Under the pieces are notes generated by a model. The model saw only the letters and a list, made by a program, of their open reading frames with translations. It had not been told where the DNA came from and made no database searches. The translations under genes were made by a program, and so were the position numbers. Below, piece after piece: positions 58,001 to 64,000 of a DNA stretch of 64,000 nucleotides; the first letter of the stretch is position 1, and every line of letters begins with the position of its first letter. This stretch comes from Tubulanus polymorphus (taxonomy: Eukaryota > Nemertea > Palaeonemertea > Tubulaniformes > Tubulanidae): positions 3,628,072-3,692,071 of the forward strand of contig NC_134034.1 of NCBI RefSeq assembly GCF_964204645.1, in the 5' to 3' direction.

Positions 58001-61000
58001 CAATACAGTGACCGCCCTGATCACCGCCCCCATCCCCCCAATTGCCACCGAAAGTATACTCATCAGTTGGCACTCAAACTATTACGTAGTCAGGCTTTCA
58101 AATCGAGCATTGAGAATGAAGCAGAGTTCGTTGACATGCAAGCCAATCAGGAACTGTGTCATTCCAATGAGACGAGTAGTACTATAAAGGTCAGAGATGC
58201 TAGGGCCAAAGTACCAAAATTCCGGAATTTAGAAAGGGGGTCTGGAGGCCCTCCCCCAGACAAAATTTTGCGTTTTTGCACCGCCGGAGATGCGTTCTAG
58301 AGCGATCTGGGTGGTCTCAGTAACTGTTACTACATTTTCAATATGCGGAGCAGCACCATACGGAACGGATACTTTTCCTTGTGTCGATGTACTAGCGGCA
58401 GTGTCACGATCGGCATCTTCCATCTGAAAATACGACGGCAGGCATTCGTTGTGCTTCACACCCCTCGCTGCCTTCTTATGCCGTGCGCTATCCGGGTGAC
58501 GAAGAATATCTTTTTTCTCGCCACTACCGTATTTGACCTGGTCTTTACAAACGACGCAGTACGCCACGCCAGCTAAGTCTAACTTAAGAATGTAGTTCGA
58601 TAAGTAGTCCCCGTTACTGTCCTTACACTCTAGCCAGTGCCAGTTAAATTTATTTTTTATACCGCTGTCAATTGCCTTTATATCGGCCGACTCCCGACTG
58701 ACAATCATTCCGTGCGTGCTCATTTTGCAGACCGTCCCGCTTGACAGCTGCAGGTAAAAAGAAAGTTACAAAGCTGCGTGCCTCAGGACATAGCACGCAC
58801 GTGCTAATAATTGAGATGATATTTATTAAATATAATCTTAATTATTACCACGTGCTTCTTCACATTGTTGGCCATCAGCGGGACGATGTACAACGGCGCG
58901 TAAAGATTTGACTATTAATTGGAAATGGCGTCACAACAGTGGCGCTCCGCCTACGCACGCACAGATACCACAACAAGCACACGTATATACATTGTAGCAG
59001 AACGTCCTCGGAAACAGAGACCAAGATAAAATAACACAGAAGCGACGACGAGTACAAGCAAACGAACGCTTTTACGGTCCGTGACATTACTGGTTGCCGC
59101 GAGGAATTCTCACCCAATTTCCGGAATTGACATCGGCAATCCTAAATTTCCGGAATTCCGGATATTTCCGGAAAACTAGCATCTCTGTAAAGGTGAACTA
59201 CTTGATTTGACGCACAAGCTTTGACTACTTATGTATAGAAGCTTCTTCAGGTAAATGAGGGAATCTAAAATCTACGGATCTTCTGTGTCATTACAGTGTG
59301 GTAGTGCAGATATCAAGCAGTGAGTAGGAAGAATAAGCTAAGTGTGCGCTCGTAGTGGCAATGAAGACAGAACTGGAACTGCGAATATAGGCCTACTTGT
59401 AACCAGCAATGTGCGATGTGTTAACCAACAGCTGATTCCACAGTTACCAACCGGTACATGAATTAAGTCAAAATTCCAAAGCAATTCATTATTTTCAATT
59501 TTCCCAAATGGAAATGAACTGATACTAACATACCACAAGGATGTCAAAATTTCAATGGTGACTTAGTTGATAAACACGATTTTCAAGAAAGATTGCCGAA
59601 AAGAGTTACAATTGGCAAAAGCTACACGAAGCGTTCGTAAGATGAATTTTCCAAATGTTTCCAAGGATTAGAGGAAAATCAATCGAACTCCCAAAACGGA
59701 TTATTTCAAAATTCCTAAGTTATTCCCAATTTCCTAGTTTCGTAGGAAACAGGCCAACAACAACGGAACTGGGTCCATTTCAATTCCGTTGTTTATTGAG
59801 AGTTGCAATTACGGATTTAGGGGGTAGTCACCGGGGTCCTGACCCCTGCCTTCACACACCGAGGTTGCCCTTTTCGCCGTGACAGTGATAGTTAGAACCA
59901 GCAAATTCGACACTCATCCCGTCGAGGTTGGCATCTTTCCGGATGTATTTCTTCAAAAACAGCATAACACTCGCGAGAGTGGGACCTTACTAGTGGCCTT
60001 TGACGCGGCTGCTTTGTCCGAGAAATACCTTTTCTTTATACCTTTACCTTTAGAAATACCTTTACTTGTGGACCCCTTACGATTTTTCTGTCCCCCGAGT
60101 TGATACAACGAAACACTTACTGACGTGCCAGCAGCTGTGACAATTCGTACGATGACAAACATCTTCGCATTTGTGCAAACCGCACGTCAGTTTCCGGCTG
60201 CAGATGGCGTTGCACGGGTGTTCCGTGTCGACGCAGCACAGTCGCGGGCACTTGTGTCGGCCGCACGATTTTTTCTTGTTGCAACGTTTTTCGCAGGTGA
60301 ACGGCTCGTCGACTGCGAAAGAAAAAATTCGTTTAGAAAGATGAATTCATGTTAGAGAAAGTTAAACAATTTATTTAAAACCTGGAAAAAGGTAACCTGA
60401 GGGACGGTTCTATTTCAAGAAAAGGGCACCTTTTCACCGTAAAAAGGGCACCTTTTCACCGTAAAAAGGGGCCCTTTCTCATTAACCCTTTCAGTGCTGG
60501 CTAATTAATACCCTACAGTTGACAGGTGCTGCCATCTTTCAAGAGAGATAATTAGTAATTACTAATTAAATCAATACACCGCAGTGCGGTATACTAGCAA
60601 AACCCATCACTGATTCGTACACCGCACTGCGGTGTAGACGCACTGACAGGGTTAACAAAAGACAGATCTTAAATATATGAAGTGCACGGGTACCTGAATA
60701 ATTCATTTGAGAATAAATTACTTTTCATTTTCAAAAAAAATCCATGAAAGTTGTATCCTAATTTTGAAAAATCTTGACCCAAATTATTTTACACTGATTA
60801 TTATTTGAAGGGCACTTTGAGAAAATTTCAGGGGGTTCGTTTGCTAAGCCCGAACCCCCTCGGCACGGGCCTGAACCTATTACAGCAGGGAATCGAACCT
60901 GATGGTATCATGAGACTCAGCCTGATCATCACCGGTCTATTCGCACACTCCATGAAGTCATATTCATGTAAGCCAATCCGGAAAAATGTTTTATCATAGC

Positions 61001-63830
61001 GCAGATATAAATAGCCATCCGCGAATTAGCCTCAGTAATCATACAATATGGAATCTGATTGGTACTTATGCAATTAAGCTGTGCATGTCCTTGCACACAG
61101 GGCCAATCAGGCAGGATTTTGGCTGATCTCGTGATGTCACCAGGTTCGAATTCATGCCGAGGGAGGCAGGGATAAATCGAGAAAAGATAAATTTTAGATC
61201 TTCATTTCTTTATATCGGCGATGATAGATGTTGCAGCGGGGGAAAAACTAACCGGTAAATTTGACGGCTTCCTCACACGGGAAATCTTTAGTGACGTAGT
61301 GGCATCGACACTGCACCGGCGTTTCAAGGTCGCACTGAGCGCACGGTCCCGTGTGACATGGCATCTTACAACGGTGACGCTTTGCTAGAAAAAGATAAAT
61401 CATGAATCAAAAGTTTTGCAACGAGTATTCTCACTTCCAGACTCTGAGGGAAGGAAAGGGATACTTACTATGAAGGGGAAGTCTTATCCCTAGACTTTGA
61501 GGGATGGGATTCTTACCCCCAGACTTAATGAGTGCCTCGGTAGCTCAGTGAGATAAGGCGTGATGCTGTTGCATCCACTATCAGTACCGAGTGACAAGTG
61601 GGTTCAAGTCCAGCTGGCTGCTTACAGTGTGCGAGCAAAACACTTCAACGGCCACCCCATCGTGAAGTTAAATGGACAATCCAATAGGGTTAGTCTTGGG
61701 AAATCAAGAACCAAAACGTTAACGTAAACCCAAAAGAAACAAACAAAGCTTATTTCTTTCCTCCCGACTGACTGTGAAAGAAGTTATATTCTTACCCCCC
61801 GGCCGAGTCGAGATTAGATTCTTACCCTCGGGTCCGCAGTCGAGTTGTTTATCACAGATTTCGCTACAAGTAGGTACGACGTCGATGCAGGACGAGCGTC
61901 TGCTCGCGTTCGCAATCGAGGTCAATTCGGTTTTACCGCACGGACAATGACTCAATATGTCGGGAGCCAGCGAACATTGTAAACAGTCGCCTTCGTGACA
62001 CTCCAACTCGCATCTATGTTCTCCGCATTTCAAAAGCCTATACGAAAATTCCAACAAAATAAAGTTCAGTCAGAACACCTGCGTATACGAACACATCTCT
62101 ATAGCGAACACTTCGCCGGAGACAAAATAATCCTATACTCTTCGCATACTACAGTACACACTCCGCACAAGTCAGATCTTTTACGACTGCGAAAATTTGT
62201 CCGAAAGTAGTGACATCTGAGTGAGATGTTATATAGTAGAAAAGTTACAGTCTGGAGAATAGGAGACATGGAGAATCTGATTATTGTGGAGCGGTGTGGC
62301 AGAGTGGATAGAGTGTTCGGCTCGAACCCCATACGTTGCCGTAGTGTCCTCGGGCAAGATACTTATCCTCATTGCCTCTCCCCACCTAAAAGTCAATGGG
62401 TACCTGGCCTGATACATGACTCCTAAGCGCTTAGTAGCCGCTCGGTGTTACTTCTCCCCAGGAAGAGGTGACTGATACATGTTTAGAGTATTAAAATGGC
62501 CAGGGTAATCATACCGAAAAATGTAAAGCGCTCCGAGCAGCTTCACTGGATTAAGCGCTATATAGGACACATATCATTATTATAGTATAGAATAAGTTCC
62601 CATGATAAAGCCATTACCTACATACATGTAATTCATAAAGATTAAAAGCAAACTTTGCGGAAATGTCCCCATCACTTTCTCATCCCAATTACTGTAGACT
62701 CCTACTAAATCCAGTGTTTTTAATAAGAGCCAGATCCCAGGTCTCAGACCCGTCTGTTGTTTGTAAAGGACCCGCCTGTTTTTTCAAACCAGCCTTCGTT
62801 TCAGGGACTGTGACATATTATGGGACCCTCCTGTTTTTCAAAGGAACCTGGCTGGTTAATTTCTTATTGAAAACACTGAAATCAGTACTCTCGGTAAACC
62901 GTTTATTTGTTAATCTAGCTTAAGTCACTTACTTTTGACAAACTTTTTGACAAGAGAAAGATGTGAGCAACGATTCCTCGGTTCCGCACAAAACCGTGCA
63001 TTCTTCCTGACCACAAAAACACACTACAAATTTGAAGAACATCATTCAAAGATTATCAATTTATAGTGAACTATATTTCAATGCAGAAGTTAATAATCTG
63101 CAGCTTTGAACGCGCAGTTCTTCAGACACTATGCACGTATTTTTTGTCATTTTACTAATAATGATCATCAAGACTCCACATGTGTATAATATAGGATACA
63201 TTTTTAATTGAAAATGAACTACAAACACAAGACATTAGAAATTTTATCGGCACACTTTCAAAAACTGATCATCCACACTTTATGGTACAATGGTGTATGT
63301 CCGAAGAGGGCGGTTCCGGCTGCAGATTGATATCTACACGAAACGTATTGACTATTTTTTCATAGTTAAATAATTCCTAATTAAACATGATATTCCACAT
63401 ACAGTTGAGACTCGTTAATACGATTCTGTTTAAGACGAAACCCATTCATTACAATGATTTCCAGCTTGTCCCAGCTAACATATCTATACCATTCCAGATT
63501 TGGATATTACGAAACCAAAACACGACAATTTCACTTTTGCCCAAAAGATTTGTATTAAACGACGTTCCACGGAATATTGATAAGCGGGCCATAGACAATA
63601 TCCGGATAAGATCAAAGTCCGGGTTGGTTAAACCGATCCCCATTAAGCGGGATTGACTGTTTTTCTTCTTTTTTTTTTTAAAATAGATACCTTGTTTAAT
63701 TTCTTGCGAGCAGGGGTCACACGGACCGGAGTGACACAAATTCGCGCAGTCGTGTAAACCGCAGTTTAACTGTTTTTCGCATTGGTTTTCACACTTCACG
63801 TTCACGGAGAGACCGCATTTCACCGTTTTA
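48946..63830 (-). CDS. NFX1: NFX1, NF-X1-type zinc finger protein (gene span, 5' end missing)
   Basis: Fourteen exons join in phase and give the C-terminal 664 residues: 63691-63830, 62933-63023, 61826-62037, 61253-61384, 60121-60312, 57618-57817, 57115-57219, 56901-57029, 55380-55477, 53950-54054, 51710-51844, 50931-51143, 50176-50283, 48946-49081. The first eight encode a run of Cys/His-rich NF-X1 fingers (for example [41 protein letters not shown]). Exons 9-11 encode the CxCG segment and helical linker, exon 12 the R3H domain, and exons 13-14 the tail ([12 protein letters not shown], then [13 protein letters not shown]). The R3H domain separates NFX1 from NFXL1. In vertebrates NFX1 is a nuclear DNA/RNA-binding regulator with a RING-like finger; the N-terminal part lies outside the window. 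Introns hold most of the repeats found at this end. Confidence 0.94.
49202..49435. mobile_element. Hairpins H1 and H2 joined end to end, second case
   Basis: H1: GGGCCCGGTTTTATAGGCAG to TATAAAACTGAGCCC (49313). H2 follows from CCTAGTTTCAGGAAAA to TTCACAAAACCGACCCC. Same order as at 38941-39173. Confidence 0.75.
49492..49727 (-). CDS. Orphan exon-like segment inside the last NFX1 intron
   Basis: It has an acceptor CTTGACCTCAG and a donor CAA|GTGAGG, with 78 open codons ([20 protein letters not shown], then [20 protein letters not shown]). The phase does not fit either neighbouring NFX1 exon: inclusion would hit a stop after three codons. The peptide end is faintly like a plakin repeat. It may be an exon of a nested gene, a captured exon, or a poison exon of NFX1. 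Confidence 0.35.
49870..49965. repeat. S satellite, single unit
   Basis: GTTCAGTACTTCACCTGAGA and ATTGAAAATGAACTACGAAC mark one diverged unit. Confidence 0.65.
49984..50113. mobile_element. Hairpin element H3, copy 4
   Basis: GGGGCCAGTTGCTTAAAAG to TTTTGAGCAACCGGCCCC, with TAACCGGTCGTTAAATACC and its pair in the arms. Confidence 0.8.
50176..50283 (-). CDS. NFX1: NFX1 exon 13 (after R3H)
   Basis: It encodes [20 protein letters not shown] and [12 protein letters not shown]. Acceptor TATTTTTCAG, donor CGC|GTAAGT, phase 2. Confidence 0.92.
50931..51143 (-). CDS. NFX1: NFX1 exon 12, R3H domain
   Basis: It encodes [20 protein letters not shown] and a nearby WYGC with the R-x3-H pattern, then [12 protein letters not shown]. 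Acceptor TTTTTTCAG, donor CAA|GTAAGA. Confidence 0.95.
51197..51307. mobile_element. Hairpin element H4, copy 3
   Basis: GGACCCAGTTCCACGTTC to CAGTGTAACTGGACCC, with GAGTTAACTCTGAGTTAAAA and its pair. Confidence 0.75.
51329..51489. mobile_element. GTACGTAC-ended element, 160 bp
   Basis: It is the reverse complement of 54641-54791: shared blocks include GGCCATTTTTTCATA and AAGCATTACAGTACGCAATT. Confidence 0.7.
51710..51844 (-). CDS. NFX1: NFX1 exon 11
   Basis: It encodes [20 protein letters not shown] and a linker to R3H (STFLKDFAR). Acceptor TTTCTTCTAG, donor CAG|GTTCGT, phase 2. Confidence 0.9.
51990..53770. repeat. S satellite array, 15 units of 122 bp
   Basis: GATCAG occurs at 52019, 52141 and then every 122 bp to 53720, except one 115-bp step (52995 to 53110) that lacks one GTGAAGT. 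Units contain TTATACCTGGTGTTTGTAGT and AAATATCTAGGGTGAACTAC. Subtypes differ at one place (GCTAATCGCAAG, GCTGATCAAAAG, GGTGATCAAAAG) and are not randomly ordered. The last unit is diverged towards the dispersed form. Confidence 0.95.
53807..53930. mobile_element. Hairpin element H3, copy 5
   Basis: AGTTGCTCAAAAGTTGGTTA to TATGAGCAACTGGCGC; it lies right at the edge of the S array. Confidence 0.65.
53950..54054 (-). CDS. NFX1: NFX1 exon 10
   Basis: It encodes [20 protein letters not shown] and [15 protein letters not shown]. Acceptor CAACTTACAG, donor TCG|GTAAGA, phase 2. Confidence 0.9.
54641..54791. mobile_element. GTACGTAC-ended element, 151 bp
   Basis: Left GGGGTGATTCATTTATTACG, right GTACGTAACAAATGAATGAT then CCC; inverted repeats of about 28 bp. 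Confidence 0.75.
55026..55229. mobile_element. Foldback element F1, copy 2
   Basis: AAGATAAAAACCCACAAATT to TAAATAGTGGGTTTTTATCTT, with GAAACGTCGTGTTC in the right arm. The right flank GTTCACCACGTTTGAG is the complement of the left flank of copy 1, so the family is longer than the obvious arms. Confidence 0.75.
55380..55477 (-). CDS. NFX1: NFX1 exon 9
   Basis: It encodes [20 protein letters not shown] and ends EYK; matches the CECGRR block after the last finger. Acceptor TTATTTTCAG, donor AAA|GTGAAT, phase 2. Confidence 0.88.
55605..56040. mobile_element. Inverted repeat with 100-bp arms, inside an older dispersed repeat
   Basis: Left arm about 55785-55886 and right arm about 55934-56035 are close complements (TCTGAACTCTCATTATTG and GAGAGGTTTCAGGGAGTCTG read on the right). 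The short spacer contains ATCATTTATCTCC, the complement of the GGAGATAAATGA unit in the adjoining 85-bp array. The sequence before it (55605-55785) resembles 25095-25370. Confidence 0.75.
56056..56880. repeat. 85-bp tandem array beside an NFX1 donor
   Basis: CCTGGAGATCATG recurs at 56056, 56141, 56226, 56311, 56396, 56481, 56566, 56651 and 56736 (exactly 85 bp each), then at 56799 after a 22-bp loss. Units hold three CTGGAGATAAAT-type blocks. The array ends about 20 bases from the donor of NFX1 exon 8. On the minus strand it gives an open repeat peptide that is not a gene. Confidence 0.95.
56901..57029 (-). CDS. NFX1: NFX1 exon 8, zinc fingers
   Basis: It encodes [20 protein letters not shown] and [10 protein letters not shown]. 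Acceptor TCTTTGTAG, donor GAG|GTAAGG, phase 0. Confidence 0.93.
57115..57219 (-). CDS. NFX1: NFX1 exon 7, zinc fingers
   Basis: It encodes [20 protein letters not shown] and [12 protein letters not shown]. Acceptor TCTTTTTCAG, donor AAG|GTAAGA, phase 0. Confidence 0.94.
57275..57425. repeat. K repeat, two units in NFX1 intron
   Basis: TACTGCAGCAATCAAAGACT and GCTAGTGTGTAGTAGGACAT, same unit as 20.8 and 39.5 kb. Confidence 0.7.
57618..57817 (-). CDS. NFX1: NFX1 exon 6, zinc fingers
   Basis: It encodes [38 protein letters not shown] and MCMGGHE. Acceptor GTTTTCAG, donor GAG|GTATGT. Confidence 0.94.
58229..58723 (-). other. BED/C2H2-like zinc-finger open frame, transposon-derived
   Basis: A 164-codon frame from ATG 58723 contains [20 protein letters not shown] followed by [12 protein letters not shown], a C-x2-C...H-x4-H finger as found at the N-terminus of hAT-type transposase relatives and ZBED-like proteins. 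It lies wholly inside an NFX1 intron on the same strand. The last 15 codons run into a GGGGAGGGCC repeat, so the true end is unclear. A decayed or domesticated transposase fragment is most likely. Confidence 0.4.
58724..60120. other. NFX1 intron, remainder
   Basis: No exon recognised. A relative of the 32.7-kb segment (TTTGACGCACAAGCTTTGAC) is at 59205. Short frames at 59655-60103 have no recognisable motif. Confidence 0.45.
60121..60312 (-). CDS. NFX1: NFX1 exon 5, zinc fingers
   Basis: It encodes [20 protein letters not shown] and [17 protein letters not shown]. Acceptor CTTTCGCAG, donor TCA|GTAAGT, phase 1. Confidence 0.95.
60405..60880 (+). repeat. Dispersed element D carrying a TTAA MITE
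   Basis: The D blocks of 46195-46475 are present but split by a MITE at 60482-60655. It ends GAACCCCCTCGGCACGGGCC. Confidence 0.7.
60482..60655. mobile_element. TTAA MITE, copy 6 (internally deleted)
   Basis: TTAACCCTTTCAGTGCTGGC to CGCACTGACAGGGTTAA, with about 120 bp missing after TACCCTACAG. The matching D element at 46271 shows the site before insertion (TTGA where this copy has TTAA on both sides). Confidence 0.85.
61253..61384 (-). CDS. NFX1: NFX1 exon 4, zinc fingers
   Basis: It encodes [20 protein letters not shown] and [15 protein letters not shown]. Acceptor CTTTTTCTAG, donor CCG|GTTAGT, phase 1. Confidence 0.92.
61530..61745 (+). mobile_element. tRNA-derived SINE with intact A and B boxes
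   Basis: GCCTCGGTAGCTCAGTGAGA (A box) and GGGTTCAAGTCCAGC (B box) about 50 bases later, then a non-tRNA body with CAAAACACTTCAACGGCC. The tRNA part has the 5' strand of an acceptor stem but no matching 3' strand, so it is not a functional tRNA. Confidence 0.7.
61826..62037 (-). CDS. NFX1: NFX1 exon 3, zinc fingers
   Basis: It encodes [38 protein letters not shown] and [14 protein letters not shown]. Acceptor TTTCGTATAG, donor AGG|GTAAGA, phase 1. Confidence 0.94.
62288..62585 (+). mobile_element. tRNA-derived SINE with 'GCGCTATATA' tail
   Basis: Head GTGTGGCAGAGTGGATAG (A box), CTCGAACCCC (B-box remnant; the segment between is shortened). Core TCAATGGGTACCTGGCCTGA and GTAAAGCGCTCCGAGCAG; tail TTAAGCGCTATATAGG then ATTATTAT. 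This tail type is common in SINEs of many aquatic animals. Confidence 0.8.
62711..62875. mobile_element. CAGTG-ended element, copy 2
   Basis: CAGTGTTTTTAATAAGAGCC to TTCTTATTGAAAACACTG; interior ACAAAC, GGACCCGCCTG and GGGACCCTCCTG match 14366-14525 reversed. AAATC flanks both ends. Confidence 0.7.
62933..63023 (-). CDS. NFX1: NFX1 exon 2 (of those seen)
   Basis: It encodes [17 protein letters not shown] and SFSCQKVCQ, equivalent to the CYCG segment of vertebrate NFX1. Acceptor AATTTGTAG, donor AAA|GTAAGT, phase 2. Confidence 0.9.
63165..63330. repeat. S satellite, single unit
   Basis: ATTGAAAATGAACTACAAAC and CTTTCAAAAACTGATCATCC, same orientation as 14.3 kb. Confidence 0.75.
63691..63830 (-). 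CDS. NFX1: NFX1 exon 1 (of those seen), zinc fingers
   Basis: It encodes [20 protein letters not shown] and [16 protein letters not shown]. Acceptor TCGCGTAG, donor AAG|GTATCT, phase 1. The codon at its start is split, so earlier exons exist beyond the right edge. 63831-64000 shows nothing else. Confidence 0.92.
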
Positions 63831-64000
63831 CTACGCGAAAAATACCGGTTAAGGGAAACAATTAAAAATTTCATTTCGCTGAAAAAAGGTCATCGAAAAC
63901 AAAAAACGGGTAAAAAATTATTTTTCAAAATTTCGCGAGGGAAATGTTGTCCAAAAAGAGCATATTCTTCCGGATTTCCTCTAGAAAAACATAGGCCTAT

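Noticed and set aside
60125-60355. 76-codon plus-strand frame
   Set aside because: Antisense to NFX1 exon 5.
61530-61605. tRNA gene with A and B boxes
   Set aside because: The acceptor stem does not close after the B box, and a SINE body follows.

Overview
The window is metazoan nuclear DNA from an invertebrate, probably marine. Genes are split into short exons with GT/AG introns. Intergenic space and introns are full of short hairpin elements, MITEs, SINEs and tandem arrays. The nearest families (GRL101-type LDLa/LRR receptors, a GALNT11-like transferase, INSIG, NFX1) fit a lophotrochozoan or an invertebrate deuterostome; I cannot place it more closely. No rRNA, intact tRNA or CRISPR was seen.

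Layout from left to right. (1) 1-10.6 kb holds two tandem copies of a large chimeric receptor gene. Copy 1 is cut by the left edge, so only its 3' end is present. Copy 2 (4593-10578, three exons, about 1934 aa) has a signal peptide, CUB, two C-type lectin domains, LDLa repeats, leucine-rich repeats and a seven-helix GPCR core. (2) 12.6-27.2 kb, plus strand, is a polypeptide GalNAc-transferase most like GALNT11. It has two paralogous alternative first exons (12630-12985 and 16899-17236) and ten shared exons ending in a ricin-type lectin. (3) 30.8-31.9 kb is a rhodopsin-family GPCR relic broken by two frameshifts. (4) 36.4-40.2 kb, minus strand, is INSIG, with candidate 5' exons near 42.0 and 45.4 kb. 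(5) 48.9-63.8 kb, minus strand, is NFX1: a run of NF-X1 zinc fingers, an R3H domain and the conserved C-terminus. Fourteen exons are resolved and the 5' end lies beyond the right edge.

The neighbours do different jobs (a surface receptor, Golgi mucin-type O-glycosylation, ER sterol sensing, nuclear RNA/DNA regulation), and nothing suggests a functional cluster. All exon junctions in the three intact multi-exon genes keep phase, so those models are self-consistent.

The repeat landscape is unusually rich. It includes a TTAA-flanked MITE family, four hairpin families whose ends all read GGGCC-like, a 106-122 bp satellite found in both orientations at seven places, an 85-bp array next to an NFX1 splice donor, foldback elements, a CAGTG-ended element and tRNA-derived SINEs. 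Several elements are nested or joined end to end, which gives relative insertion ages.
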